A stretch of 64,000 nt of DNA from Trinickia dinghuensis (GCF_003367175.1 NZ_QRGA01000006.1:186001-250000); one strand, 5' to 3'; counted from the stretch's first letter, positions 16,078-25,744 are shown. Made by a program: numbers and translations. The notes: generated from the sequence alone by a model not told the origin.

Positions 16078-17862
16078 ATGACGTCGAATGTGAAACGAAG
16101 CCTTGTACTTGCGATGATCGCGTTGCTCGCCGGTTGCGGGACCGTCATGGAGCGCAACCAGATCCGAAGCGACTACACCCAAGGCAATCAAGCCGTGGGC
16201 GATCGCATGACGCAGCTGCGTCAGGACGATCAGCAGAAAGCGGCCGTCGTGAGAGAGATCAACGGCGTTTGGCTCGGGGAAAAGACCGTCAAGGTGTCGC
16301 GCGATGCCGAACTGCCTGCCGTCTTCAGCCAGCCGATCCGTTTTGCGTTTCCGGGGCAGCCGACGCTCACCGTCATCGCCGATCGCATCAGCAAAATCGT
16401 GGGAATGCCGGTGCGGGTCAGCGCCGATGCATTGATTCCGATCGAGATGTTCTCGGCGCAGCGCATGGGCACGATGATGGGCGGCATGATGCAATCCGGG
16501 GCCGGCGGTCTAGCCGCGGCAAACGGCGTGCGGCTGCCGGCGGGTGTAGCGATGCCTCTGCAGTCCGGGCCCATCGGCCAATACGCGCCGAGCATGTCGA
16601 TGATGGGCAGCTATCAGTCCATGGCTCCCGCAAGGTCGTTCATCATCGACCAAACCACCCCGTTCGGCGGCACGTTGAGCGAGTTGCTTGACCAAATCTC
16701 GGACAAGTTCGGGGTCGGTTGGGACTACAAGGACGGTGCGATTCTGATTTCGCGCCTCGTCACGCGCACTTATCAAATCGCATCCATCACGGACACCAAC
16801 GACGTCACCGCCACCATTGCGAAGACCGCGTCGACGGGAGACTCGTCAGGCGGCGGAGGAGGAGGCGGCGGTAGCAGCGGCGGAACCGGCAGCATCACAA
16901 CGCAGGCCGGCAGCGCGTCGTCGTCGTCCGACGTCTCGTCGAAATTGAGCGCGTCCGTCGACGTGGTGAAGGATCTGAAAGCCTCCATCGAAGCCGCGCT
17001 GACGCCGAACGGGATCGGCAAATATTCGATTTCGTCGTCGGGCGTCATCACCGTGACCGACACGCGCGAGGTTCAAGACCAGATTCGGGACTTGGTCGAA
17101 GCCGAGAACAAGTCAGTCGGGCGTCAGGTGCGGATGCGGATGCAAATCGTGGACCTGACCGCGACGACGAACAACGACATGGGCGTCGATTGGTCGTGGG
17201 TGATCAATCAGGCCGCGAAGCGATGGAATGTGAATTTCTTTTCGCCGGCCGGCCTGCCCGGCGGCTCCACCGGGTTCGGCCAATTGGGCGTCATCCGCAA
17301 CGGCTCCAACGGCTCGTCGGCGCAAACCTTTCTACAGGCTCTGGCGAGCGTCGGAAAGGTCAACATCCGCAAGGATGAGACGTACACGATGCTGAACAAT
17401 CGCCCGCTGTCGATCGCCAACACCGAAAACTTCATTTATCCGGCGCAATCGACGGCAGCCGTCACCACGGCGAATTCGACCACGTCTGTGCCCGGCGTCG
17501 AGCCGGGCGAACTCACGACGGGCACGTTTTTGAATATGCGCGCGTCGATTCAACCGAACGGCTCGGTGATCGTGCAGTTCTCGATGGACGCCTCGCTGCG
17601 CGGCGACACAACCACGTTCAGCGCCAACGGCATCACGTTGCAATACCCCCAATCCACGGCGAATCAGTATCAGATCTATGCGAGCGTCGTAAACGGCGAG
17701 ACTGCCGTGCTGGCGGGCCTCGACGACTTGCAGCAGCAGTCGACGGACAAGTCGCTCGACGGAACGCTCACGCCGCTCCTGGGCGGCGGGATTTCCACGT
17801 CCACGACGCGCCATGCGGTGCTGGTGCTGCTCACGCCTCAGATCATCGAAGGGGTGAACTGA
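16078..17862 (+). CDS. pilN: outer-membrane secretin lipoprotein PilN
   Basis: A 594-aa type IVb pilus secretin. It has a lipoprotein signal with lipobox LLAGC (Cys20), an N-domain region (QPTLTVIADRISKIVGMPV), a Gly/Ser-rich linker around residues 255-280, and a C-terminal secretin domain with the conserved end region (TTRHAVLVLLTPQIIEG). It forms the outer-membrane pore through which the thin pilus emerges. The ATG at 16078 puts the lipobox at the N-terminus; the larger open frame upstream overlaps pilL. Its TGA overlaps the ATG of pilO by one base. Confidence 0.92.
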   Translation: MTSNVKRSLVLAMIALLAGCGTVMERNQIRSDYTQGNQAVGDRMTQLRQDDQQKAAVVREINGVWLGEKTVKVSRDAELPAVFSQPIRFAFPGQPTLTVIADRISKIVGMPVRVSADALIPIEMFSAQRMGTMMGGMMQSGAGGLAAANGVRLPAGVAMPLQSGPIGQYAPSMSMMGSYQSMAPARSFIIDQTTPFGGTLSELLDQISDKFGVGWDYKDGAILISRLVTRTYQIASITDTNDVTATIAKTASTGDSSGGGGGGGGSSGGTGSITTQAGSASSSSDVSSKLSASVDVVKDLKASIEAALTPNGIGKYSISSSGVITVTDTREVQDQIRDLVEAENKSVGRQVRMRMQIVDLTATTNNDMGVDWSWVINQAAKRWNVNFFSPAGLPGGSTGFGQLGVIRNGSNGSSAQTFLQALASVGKVNIRKDETYTMLNNRPLSIANTENFIYPAQSTAAVTTANSTTSVPGVEPGELTTGTFLNMRASIQPNGSVIVQFSMDASLRGDTTTFSANGITLQYPQSTANQYQIYASVVNGETAVLAGLDDLQQQSTDKSLDGTLTPLLGGGISTSTTRHAVLVLLTPQIIEGVN

Positions 17863-19154
17863 TGTCCGCCGCGATCCCCGTTCCGATTCCGGGATTCGGC
17901 CAGGCGGTCGCCGGCCTGGACTGGCTGGAGTTGCCTGGCCTGGACGGCAAGAGCACGGAAGTCAAGCAGCTCGGCCGGGGCGTCAATGCGGCGTGGCAAT
18001 ACATCTGGAGCGTGAAGGGGAAAGACGGCGAGTACGTTGCGTTCGTCTCCAAGGGCGAGGTCAAGAAGCGCCCCGCGGCCGCCGCCGCATTGGTTCGAGC
18101 GGCAATTTCGGAGGACACCTATCTCACCCTGGTCGATTTGGGCGAGGGACGCTTATGGGTGTTCGCGGTGTCCGACGGCATGCCCGTGAACAGGATGGAT
18201 CGCGTCGCCGATGCGATCGATTTGATGGGTCAGGTGCGCGACTTCCTGACGTCGCTGCCCGATCCCAGCAAGGCGCCGATCTATACCGACAAACCGGAAC
18301 TGTTCGAAACGCTGCCCTACGGCCTCGATATTCGACCCTTCTCGCTCGAGATTCTCGGGCATTCGATCAAGAAACGAAACTTCTCCAAGGCGACGTTCGC
18401 GCGGCACTCGACGATTCCTGTTGCCGGAATCGTAGCCGTCGCATTGTTGGCTTCGTTGGCTGGCGGCTATGCGTACTACCAGGACCAAGCCGACGACGCG
18501 GCGCGCAGACACGCGGCGCTGTTGCACCGGCGCCAGCTGGCGAAGCGCAAGAAAGAACTGGCGAGCCGGGTGGGCGCGGCCATCAACGCCGCCGCTCCGG
18601 CCCGGATCGTGGTGCCGGCGTACGTGGACGCATTGCGCGACGTGCCCGCGCTGATCTCGGGATGGCGGCTATCGGCAATCGAGTGCGAAGGACCCGACTG
18701 CACGTTGACCTACAAATCGCAGGCATTCGCCACCTGGAACGGCTACCTCAAGGCCAAGCCTGCCGACTGGCCGGCGCCCTCGCTCGACGGAGACATTCAG
18801 CGAGTCGTGCAAAGCGTGCCTGTGCATCTCCCCTCGATCGCGCCGCGCGTCGCGCACGCGCTCACGCAGCGCGACAAAGTGCAGCTGGACCTGGGCAATC
18901 TCGCCCAGATCGCGAGGCCTCTGGGCTTGACGGTCACGCTTCAAGGCGGCTGGGACAGGGTAGTGGCGAAAGCGACGAACGTCGACGACAGCTGGGTGCC
19001 CTTGAGAACCGGCTTTAGCGCCACGGGCTCCGCCGTGCTGCTCAAGGACCTGGCGCTACGCCTGCCAGCCGATGCGGGCGTGCGCAGCGTGTCGTTCAAG
19101 CTCGACGAAAAAATGACTTTTGACCTGAAAGGGGAAGCGTATGCGAATCCGTGA
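17862..19154 (+). CDS. pilO: thin-pilus biogenesis protein PilO
   Basis: A 430-aa bitopic protein of the PilO (R64-type) family: a cytosolic N-terminal domain of about 185 residues with WSVKGKDGEYVAFVSKGEVK, one membrane helix (VAGIVAVALLASLAGGYAYY), and a periplasmic C-terminal part with a basic helical start and a CEGPDCTL cysteine pair that may form a disulfide. PilO links the ATPase and inner-membrane platform to the secretin in thin-pilus systems. It overlaps pilN by one base and pilP by 14 bases. Confidence 0.88.
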   Translation: MSAAIPVPIPGFGQAVAGLDWLELPGLDGKSTEVKQLGRGVNAAWQYIWSVKGKDGEYVAFVSKGEVKKRPAAAAALVRAAISEDTYLTLVDLGEGRLWVFAVSDGMPVNRMDRVADAIDLMGQVRDFLTSLPDPSKAPIYTDKPELFETLPYGLDIRPFSLEILGHSIKKRNFSKATFARHSTIPVAGIVAVALLASLAGGYAYYQDQADDAARRHAALLHRRQLAKRKKELASRVGAAINAAAPARIVVPAYVDALRDVPALISGWRLSAIECEGPDCTLTYKSQAFATWNGYLKAKPADWPAPSLDGDIQRVVQSVPVHLPSIAPRVAHALTQRDKVQLDLGNLAQIARPLGLTVTLQGGWDRVVAKATNVDDSWVPLRTGFSATGSAVLLKDLALRLPADAGVRSVSFKLDEKMTFDLKGEAYANP

Positions 19155-19698
19155 CGTTGCTGTCTTGATGCTGCTCCTGCCGACGCTCGCACGCGCCGGC
19201 GATGCGGCGCCGACCGACACCTCCATGGATACGTTCGGCCAGCTGCTCGCGAAGCAACAGCAGCTGATCGAATCGGAAATGGACGCGAAGATTCGCGCTA
19301 ATCAGGCCCAGGCGACCGGCGCGCCCGCGCCTACCGCCGCGACGCCCTTGCCCGGCGTGAAGCAGGACGTGAACGACAAGGAACCGACCGTCGAAGCGAT
19401 CTGGGGGTTGGTCGGCAAGGAAGTGGCGGAGGTCAACTACAAGGGCCGCAGCATACCCGTCTCGATGCAGGAACCGTATATCTCGAAGATCGACGGCTGG
19501 AAGCTCGAAAGCATCCAACCGTACGCAATCGTCTTGGTTCGCATGAGCGGCAACCGGGTCATCCAGCGCAAGTCCGTGATGCTCGATTGGCAAGGCAGCG
19601 GAGGCAGCGAGGTCGCGACGTCGTCGCCGGCGATGCCATCCATGCGATCCATGCCGATCGTGCCGCGGCCGATGGCGGCGCCGGCAGCCGTGCGCTGA
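19141..19698 (+). CDS. pilP: thin-pilus protein PilP
   Basis: A 185-aa exported protein. A Sec signal ends at LARAG; a helical segment (TFGQLLAKQQQLIESEMDAKIRAN in part) precedes a small beta domain (VEAIWGLVGKEVAEVNYKGR to IQRKSVMLDW). PilP-type proteins bridge PilO-like inner-membrane proteins and the secretin. It starts within the last codons of pilO and is followed 15 bases later by pilQ. The last 25 residues are Pro/Met/Ala-rich and likely disordered. Confidence 0.85.
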   Translation: MRIRDVAVLMLLLPTLARAGDAAPTDTSMDTFGQLLAKQQQLIESEMDAKIRANQAQATGAPAPTAATPLPGVKQDVNDKEPTVEAIWGLVGKEVAEVNYKGRSIPVSMQEPYISKIDGWKLESIQPYAIVLVRMSGNRVIQRKSVMLDWQGSGGSEVATSSPAMPSMRSMPIVPRPMAAPAAVR

Positions 19699-19713
19699 CT
19701 CGAGGGAGCGAAC

Positions 19714-21393
19714 ATGTTCAACAAGGGCTTTGGCTTTCTGAACGGTCATGAGGGAGCAGCCTCGCCCGCCGATGATGCGAGGCGGCAGGTCGCGAAGCTC
19801 GTTGGACACATGCGCCAATCCGGGCGCGTCAAGACACGTGACGATTTGCCGGCCTTCCGGGCGCCGATGACGAAGACGCACGGCATCACCGGCAACGATC
19901 TGTCGGCCGTGGCGGCAGTGGATCTCGGCGGCCGGGAGGCCGTCATCCTGGTGTCGGAAAGCTCGGTCGGCCAGCGGCTGCATCTGGAGTTGCGGCGCCG
20001 GGTGCTGAGCGCCGGCTACAAGCTCGCGCAAGAGCGCCTGGCGGACGTGGCCTTGATCCTGGACGTCAACAACGCCATTTCCAAGGACGGCGCCGACAAC
20101 AAGGCAAGCGACGTTCGCCCGCTCGTGGAGGAAATGATCCGCGACGCCATCACCGAGAAAACGACCGACATTCATATCTGCTGCCGCGAGCGCAGCGGAA
20201 TGGTGCTGTTCCGTATCCACAGCCGCCTCTATCAGTATCGCGGCTTCGACGTCGTGACGTGCGAGCAGATCGCCGGCTTTCTGTTCACGGAAATGGCCGA
20301 AGGCCGTTCGCGAAGCCAGGGGTCGTTCGCATTGGAAGCGAAATCGCTGAGCTGCATGATTCGGACCACGGTCAGCGGGACCAGCTATAAGCTTCGCTAC
20401 AAGTTCATCCGCGTCGTCGACGGATGGGACGTGGTCATTCGTGTGCTGCCGGTGGAAACGCCCGGCCAGCGTACCCCGACATTCGCGGAGAGAGGCTACG
20501 AGACATCGCAAGTCAAGCAACTCGAATTGGCCGTCGGCCGCTCGATCGGCTTGATCGCGATTACGGGCCCGACCGGCTCCGGAAAATCGACGACGCTGAA
20601 GACCATGATGGAGTTCGACCCGAAGCGGCTGTTGAAAAAGCGCTATTCGGTCGAGGACCCCGTCGAATACAAGATCTTCGGCGTCAGCCAGATTTCCCGC
20701 CAACGCAGCGATCACGACGAAGACGACGGCAGCGACACCGATGCCATCGGCGTGCTGCGGGACATCCTGCGCGGCGACCCCAACGACGTGATGGTCGGCG
20801 AAACACGAGACAAGACCACCGCGCAAATGCTGGCCGACTTCGTGCTGACTGGCCACAAGATCTATACGACGCTGCACACGGCTTCCGCGATCGGCGCCGC
20901 CCTGCGCCTGTATCGCCTGGGCCTGGACCGGCACGTGCTCGCCGACAGGCAGTTCATCGCGGCGCTGATGTTTCAGCGTCTGTTGCCCGTGCTTTGCGAT
21001 CACTGCAAAAAGCCCGCGCGTGACGTTCTGCCGAAGGACAAACAGCACCTGCTCGAACGCAAATTCGGGTTGCGCCTCGACACGATCTATTGCACCGACG
21101 AGACGGGCTGTCCGCACTGCCACCAGCGAGGCATCGTCGGCTCCACGGTGGTTGCGGAGATCGTGGTGCCCGACAAGGTGATTCGGCAGCACATTGCCGA
21201 GGGCTTCGACGAAAAAGCCGAGCTGTACTGGCGCGGCAGCCGGCGCACCGACTTCGCCGATTCGGACATGACGGGGAAAACCGCCTTCGAGCATGCCCTG
21301 TACAAGATCGCCTGCGGGCGCATCGATCCGCGCGACGTCGAGCAGGAATTCGAGCCGTTCGAGACCTACGAACTCGTGGAGGTTGCGATATGA
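19714..21393 (+). CDS. pilQ: thin-pilus assembly ATPase PilQ (GspE family)
   Basis: A 559-aa cytosolic secretion ATPase of the GspE/PilB superfamily, the assembly motor for PilS pilin. Motifs in order: Walker A GPTGSGKS (about residues 285-292), an Asp box with YSVEDPVEY, a Walker B-like region (NDVMVGETRDKTTAQML) and a His box (YTTLHTASAIGAALRL). Pairs CDHCKKP and CPHCHQRG are the zinc-binding CxxC knuckles usual in the family. Its stop overlaps the pilR start (ATGA at 21390-21393). Confidence 0.92.
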   Translation: MFNKGFGFLNGHEGAASPADDARRQVAKLVGHMRQSGRVKTRDDLPAFRAPMTKTHGITGNDLSAVAAVDLGGREAVILVSESSVGQRLHLELRRRVLSAGYKLAQERLADVALILDVNNAISKDGADNKASDVRPLVEEMIRDAITEKTTDIHICCRERSGMVLFRIHSRLYQYRGFDVVTCEQIAGFLFTEMAEGRSRSQGSFALEAKSLSCMIRTTVSGTSYKLRYKFIRVVDGWDVVIRVLPVETPGQRTPTFAERGYETSQVKQLELAVGRSIGLIAITGPTGSGKSTTLKTMMEFDPKRLLKKRYSVEDPVEYKIFGVSQISRQRSDHDEDDGSDTDAIGVLRDILRGDPNDVMVGETRDKTTAQMLADFVLTGHKIYTTLHTASAIGAALRLYRLGLDRHVLADRQFIAALMFQRLLPVLCDHCKKPARDVLPKDKQHLLERKFGLRLDTIYCTDETGCPHCHQRGIVGSTVVAEIVVPDKVIRQHIAEGFDEKAELYWRGSRRTDFADSDMTGKTAFEHALYKIACGRIDPRDVEQEFEPFETYELVEVAI

Positions 21394-22454
21394 ACCTCGC
21401 GTTCAAGCTGAGCCGGCTTCTTTTCAACACCTTCGATTCGAACCGTCAGGAGTTCTACGAGGACTTCGCCTCGGCCCTGCGCGACGGAGCCGCGAGCAAC
21501 GAACGCCTGCGAAAGATGGCCGCCCGCTCGCGCCGGCGCAGAACCGGCTGGGCCCCGCTCTATGAGCATTGGCTCAGGAAGATGCGACGGATGTCGTTCG
21601 GGCACGCACTCCAGCACACCGTGCCCGCCTATGAAGTCATGGTATTGACGGCGGCCGAGGAAGACGGCCGCCTGGACGAAGCGATGGTCTACCTCGGGCG
21701 CGCGATCCGGCTCACGGGCAAGATCAAGTCGACCTACTTCATGTCGCTGATTTCGCCGGGGATGGCCTTCGTTTCGATCATCGGCTTTTTTATCGCGTAT
21801 GCGCTCGTGATCGCTCCGCAGAACCTGCAATCGCTTCCGCTTGCGCGGTGGCCGATCGTAAGTCGCCAGCTATACGACATCTCGAACGCCATCGTTCGGC
21901 ATGGGGCGCTATTCGGTTTCGGGTTGATCTGCACAGTCTGGTTCGTACTTTGGAGCCGGCCGAATTGGCGAGGCCGTATTCGCACGAAGATCGATCAGAT
22001 TCCCCTTCTGCCATGGAGTTCATACAGAGAAAACGAGGCGAACAACTTTCTCGTCTCACTCGCCATTCTTCTGCAGTCGAACAACCACGGTATGAAAGAA
22101 GCGCTGGAGCGGATGCGGCAGTTCGCGAGCCCGTGGCTCGGGTGGCACATCACGCTGATGCTCAAGCGCCTCGCGCTGACGCCCGACAGCCCGGCACGCG
22201 CATTGGACACGGGGTTGTTCTCGTATCGCGTGATGGATCGCATCGAGGACTACTCCGAACGAACCAATTTTTTCAAGGCGCTGCGCATGATTGCATTCGA
22301 TCACGGCGACAAAGCCGTCGAGGCGGCGGAGCGCCGCGCCATCCTCGGCGGCTTCCTGGCGATGGGCATCGTTGCGATGGTGCTGTGCGTGATCGTGTTG
22401 GGAAGCTTTGAATTCAACGATGCGATGGAAACCTATGTCCAATCCATTCGCTAA
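21390..22454 (+). CDS. pilR: thin-pilus inner-membrane platform protein PilR (GspF/PilC family)
   Basis: A 354-aa polytopic protein with membrane segments near residues 120-145, 165-195 and 315-345 and cytosolic loops between, the layout of GspF/PilC-type platform proteins, which couple ATPase movement to pilin assembly. The first cytosolic domain contains YEVMVLTAAEEDGRLDEAM, a GspF-like signature. The ATG at 21390 is chosen for its ATGA overlap with pilQ; the open frame extends 300 bases upstream but that part overlaps pilQ. The pilin gene pilS follows 16 bases downstream. Confidence 0.88.
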   Translation: MNLAFKLSRLLFNTFDSNRQEFYEDFASALRDGAASNERLRKMAARSRRRRTGWAPLYEHWLRKMRRMSFGHALQHTVPAYEVMVLTAAEEDGRLDEAMVYLGRAIRLTGKIKSTYFMSLISPGMAFVSIIGFFIAYALVIAPQNLQSLPLARWPIVSRQLYDISNAIVRHGALFGFGLICTVWFVLWSRPNWRGRIRTKIDQIPLLPWSSYRENEANNFLVSLAILLQSNNHGMKEALERMRQFASPWLGWHITLMLKRLALTPDSPARALDTGLFSYRVMDRIEDYSERTNFFKALRMIAFDHGDKAVEAAERRAILGGFLAMGIVAMVLCVIVLGSFEFNDAMETYVQSIR

Positions 22455-22470
22455 CTCAGGAGAACATTCG

Positions 22471-23085
22471 ATGACGATGAAGTTTCAATCAGTAGGCGCA
22501 GGCGGCGCCGAACTCACGGCCCGCAAAATCCCCGGGAGATCGAAGCGTGCGAGGCGAAGCCGGCAAAACGGCTTCTCGCTGACCGAGCTCGCGATCGTGC
22601 TCGGCATCATCGCGCTGATTGCAGCGGCGGCCATGGTGGTGGTGCCACGCGTCCTAGCCAGCATTCGCGCGGGCAAGATCATCGACGCGTTCAACGAGGC
22701 AATCCCTTCGATTCAGACGGCGTATCAAAACCAAACCTCGTTTGCCAATCTAACCACCGCACAGGTGGCGCAAAACGGCTGGCTCGACGACAGCTTCGTG
22801 GAGATGTCGAATGGCACTCCCGACGGCAATTTGGACACTCAGTGGGGAACGATCGTATTCGTTCCTGCTGCGTCCAACGCACAGGGCCAAGTGACGCTGA
22901 ACAATATCCCGACGAAGGAGTGCGTGAAGATCGGGACCAATTTCACGAACGATCTGTACCTGACCGCAACGATCGACGGCACCGCGGTAAAAAACGGGCC
23001 CAATAACGTCGACTTGACGACAGTGGGTACGCAGTGCAGCTCGGCTACGACCAATACGATCGTGTTCACTTTCGGACGGGCGTGA
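22471..23085 (+). CDS. pilS: type IVb prepilin PilS, major thin-pilus subunit
   Basis: A 204-aa prepilin. A long basic leader (34 residues) ends at NG and is followed by FSLTELAIVLGIIALIAAAA, a type IV pilin processing site with Glu at mature position 5 and the hydrophobic spine. The globular domain has two Cys residues (KECVKIG and TQCSSA) placed to form the C-terminal disulfide loop usual in pilins. An AGGAG ribosome binding site at 22458-22462 supports the ATG at 22471. No prepilin peptidase gene (R64 pilU) is in the locus, so processing must rely on a peptidase encoded elsewhere. Confidence 0.9.
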   Translation: MTMKFQSVGAGGAELTARKIPGRSKRARRSRQNGFSLTELAIVLGIIALIAAAAMVVVPRVLASIRAGKIIDAFNEAIPSIQTAYQNQTSFANLTTAQVAQNGWLDDSFVEMSNGTPDGNLDTQWGTIVFVPAASNAQGQVTLNNIPTKECVKIGTNFTNDLYLTATIDGTAVKNGPNNVDLTTVGTQCSSATTNTIVFTFGRA

Positions 23086-23091
23086 TCACCG

Positions 23092-23979
23092 ATGACGATG
23101 CCGCTCATTACCGACGTCCACCTTTCAATCGACGGTCACGGCAGGCCGATCGTGTTTCCCGGCCAAAGGCCCGCCGGGCCGGAGCATCAACCTTTGATGG
23201 AGCAGCTGGTCGCTGCCATTACCGGGAATCCGAGCCGAAAGAAGGTGAAGTTGGCCGATGCAAGCCGCTGGCGCATTCAGCGCATGCGCGAAGGGCGCTA
23301 CGCCCTTCGCCGCATGCGCGACGCCTGCCCCGATATCGACGCGCTGGGGCTGCCGCAATGGATCAAGGCGCTGCTGCTCGGTTCGAAGATGCGCGAGGCC
23401 GGCGGATTGGTCGTCATCTGCGGGCTCACCGGGGCCGGGAAGACGACGACGTTTTCGGCCACCATCGCGGCCCGGCTTCGTCTGCACGGCGGGTACTGCC
23501 TGACCATCGAAGATCCGCCGGAGGATCTGCTGGAAGGCGAGCACGGCGTCGGCTACTGCGAGCAGATCGACGCCGATGAAGTCGGCGGCTACGAGAACGC
23601 GATTCATGCCGCACTGCGCTGCTTTCCGGCGAAGGATTCGTCGATGCTGGGCTACGGGGAAGTGCGCGACAGCGCAACAGCCGCGCAGTTGCTTCGCGTG
23701 GCGGTGGACGGGCATCTCGTACTCGTGACGATGCACTCCAAGACGATCCCCGCCGGCCTGCAACGCTTGTCGGCTTTGGCGCGGGCCGCGGGCGAGGAAA
23801 ACGCGAACGACCTGATCGCCGCCAGTCTGCAGCTTGCCGTTCATCAGCGTTTCGACCTCGAGGGAAAGCTGGTTGCGTCGGCACTGGCTCGCGAGAACAA
23901 GGTCATCGCGCACATCAAGCAAGGCGAATTCGCCGCGCTGACGCAGGAAGTCGAAAGCATGCAATTAAAGAACCTGTAG
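23092..23979 (+). CDS. second GspE/PilT-superfamily ATPase in the pil cluster
   Basis: A 295-aa secretion-ATPase homologue consisting of little more than the core: Walker A CGLTGAGKTTT (near residue 111), CLTIEDPPEDLLEG as the Asp box, SMLGYGEVRDSATAAQLL as Walker B, and a His box LVLVTMHSKTIPAGLQRL. R64-type pil clusters carry only PilQ, so this is an extra motor. Small size and company suggest a PilT-like retraction or modulating role. It lies between pilS and pilV with tight spacing. The retraction role is inference; it could also be specific for minor-pilin handling. Confidence 0.75.
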   Translation: MTMPLITDVHLSIDGHGRPIVFPGQRPAGPEHQPLMEQLVAAITGNPSRKKVKLADASRWRIQRMREGRYALRRMRDACPDIDALGLPQWIKALLLGSKMREAGGLVVICGLTGAGKTTTFSATIAARLRLHGGYCLTIEDPPEDLLEGEHGVGYCEQIDADEVGGYENAIHAALRCFPAKDSSMLGYGEVRDSATAAQLLRVAVDGHLVLVTMHSKTIPAGLQRLSALARAAGEENANDLIAASLQLAVHQRFDLEGKLVASALARENKVIAHIKQGEFAALTQEVESMQLKNL

Positions 23980-23992
23980 AGAAAACGGGATC

Positions 23993-25744
23993 ATGAAACC
24001 AGAAAAACGAGTCGTGCATTCGTCGTTCAAGCAAAAGCAAGGCGGGTTCTTGCTTTGGCAAATGGCCATCTTCGTGACGCTGCTTACCATCGTATTGGCG
24101 TACGTGGGGCAGCAGTATTGGCGGACCACGGTGAATCAAAGCCGGGACGACAGGGCACGGCTCGTCGGGACAATGCTCGGCGCGATCAACGACGCGACGA
24201 AGACCTACACGACGACCTACTTCGCGGAGATTCAAGAAGGCCAGAGCGTCACGCGCAACGGCTATACGCTACCCGCGGCGCGCTTGTTGACGCCGACGAC
24301 AACCGACTTGAACGGGCTCGGCTTTTTGGCGAGCAAGGATGTGAACCCGGTTGTGTACAACGGGCAATCCGTCGGCTTCACGATTCAAATCGCAGTCGAC
24401 ACGTCCAGCGGATGCACGATTCCGACGTGCAATTTGCCGTTTCAGATTACGACCACGACTCCGCTGACCGATCCGAGCACCAATGCCGTCGACATTCGCC
24501 GCTCGACCATTGCAGCTAACACGGCCAGCCCAGGCAATGCCGGCGTTTCCATGCCGACATCATTCGGCGGCAACCCGAACATCTTCGTCACGCAGAACGG
24601 AACGCAAACCGGAACCAACCCGGGCGGCACGGCCGGCCTAATCTCGATCAGCAACGGCTACGACGCCTCGGGTTTCATGGCGTTCGCTCGCCGCGACGGC
24701 ACCCTGCCTATGACCGGTGACATCAACATGCAGGACGACGCCGGCGTGGAACACAACATCGACCATGCCGGGACCGTCAACGCCAACAACACGGTCACGG
24801 GCACGCTCGATGTGACGGGCCTTGCCGTTGAAGGAAATTCGTGCTCCCAGCTTGGATTGATCGCTGCAAATAGTGAGGGGAAGCTGCTCTCGTGCAATGG
24901 CACGGTCTGGGGCAAAGCGACCGACATGCCGAGCGCGACTCGGATCACCTATACATCGGCAACGTGTCCGACGCCTTGCAGCTGGACGGTCCCGGCTGGC
25001 GTGAAGAGCGCGATGGTCACAATGGCAGGCGGCGGCGGTTCGGGAGTCGGTTGGCGGTTCGCCGGACAGTACATAGCGGGCCATTCAGGGGGATTTGTTT
25101 TTTCCTATCCGGTAAATCTAGTAGCGGGCGAGACTATGACCATTGTCGTTGGGAAAGGGGCTGCAGGCGCCGGACCCACGCAGACCCAGCAGCCAGTGAC
25201 CGTTTCGAGCTACCCTTACTACGTGTTCGCGGCCCCCTCGAACGACGATGGCACGGCGGGATACCCGGGCACCGCGAGTATGCTCATTGCTCCAGATACA
25301 ACCGAGGGCAACAATGGCGTTTTGCTGGAGTGCGACGGTGGCAGCGGAGCGACTTTCGGTGGCATCGATAACTACAACGGGCCGCCCGTTCCGGGGCCCT
25401 TAGGCTCCGGGCAACCCATGGGCGCCGCAGTGGCTACGTCCGGCTTTCCGAAGTTTCCCGAGCCGTGGAGCAGTCGTCAAGCATCCGGCCCCTATACATA
25501 TCCAAATTCGCCCGGCGGGTGCACTGGCGGCAACATCGGTAACCAGGGCGCGGAGGGCTACTCCTCCTATGGCAGCGCGACGCTTGCCAGCGGCTACATC
25601 CCGGGTGCGTTGACTCCGTTCGGCTACGGTTCCGGAGGAGGGATGTCAATTTTCGGTTGCTATGTAAGCCCCACCGAGATGGGCACATGTGTGACCGCGG
25701 GCCCAGGGCGCGACGGCGTTGTCATGATCGACCTTCTCTATTGA
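23993..25744 (+). CDS. pilV: PilV-type minor pilin / pilus-tip adhesin
   Basis: A 583-aa prepilin-like protein. The basic leader ends at QGG (cleavage after Gly18) before FLLWQMAIFVTLLTIVLAYV; mature position 5 is Gln rather than Glu. A central region resembles the PilV constant part, including DGTLPMTGDINM, a motif common in phage-tail and adhesin proteins. The C-terminal 250 residues are Gly/Pro/Ser/Tyr-rich and probably form the adhesive tip. In R64 PilV is the tip adhesin that recognises recipient cells and its C-terminus is switched by a shufflon. Here no shufflon repeats or rci recombinase follow, so the tip is fixed. Confidence 0.82.
   Translation: MKPEKRVVHSSFKQKQGGFLLWQMAIFVTLLTIVLAYVGQQYWRTTVNQSRDDRARLVGTMLGAINDATKTYTTTYFAEIQEGQSVTRNGYTLPAARLLTPTTTDLNGLGFLASKDVNPVVYNGQSVGFTIQIAVDTSSGCTIPTCNLPFQITTTTPLTDPSTNAVDIRRSTIAANTASPGNAGVSMPTSFGGNPNIFVTQNGTQTGTNPGGTAGLISISNGYDASGFMAFARRDGTLPMTGDINMQDDAGVEHNIDHAGTVNANNTVTGTLDVTGLAVEGNSCSQLGLIAANSEGKLLSCNGTVWGKATDMPSATRITYTSATCPTPCSWTVPAGVKSAMVTMAGGGGSGVGWRFAGQYIAGHSGGFVFSYPVNLVAGETMTIVVGKGAAGAGPTQTQQPVTVSSYPYYVFAAPSNDDGTAGYPGTASMLIAPDTTEGNNGVLLECDGGSGATFGGIDNYNGPPVPGPLGSGQPMGAAVATSGFPKFPEPWSSRQASGPYTYPNSPGGCTGGNIGNQGAEGYSSYGSATLASGYIPGALTPFGYGSGGGMSIFGCYVSPTEMGTCVTAGPGRDGVVMIDLLY

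Noticed and set aside
19096-21294. A 732-codon minus-strand open frame opposite pilP and pilQ
   Set aside because: Arg/His/Val-rich sequence without domain character; pilQ motifs lie on the plus strand.
25000-25744. Possible shufflon segments in the Gly-rich end of pilV
   Set aside because: No inverted repeat family or Rci-like recombinase gene was seen; the coding frame is continuous.
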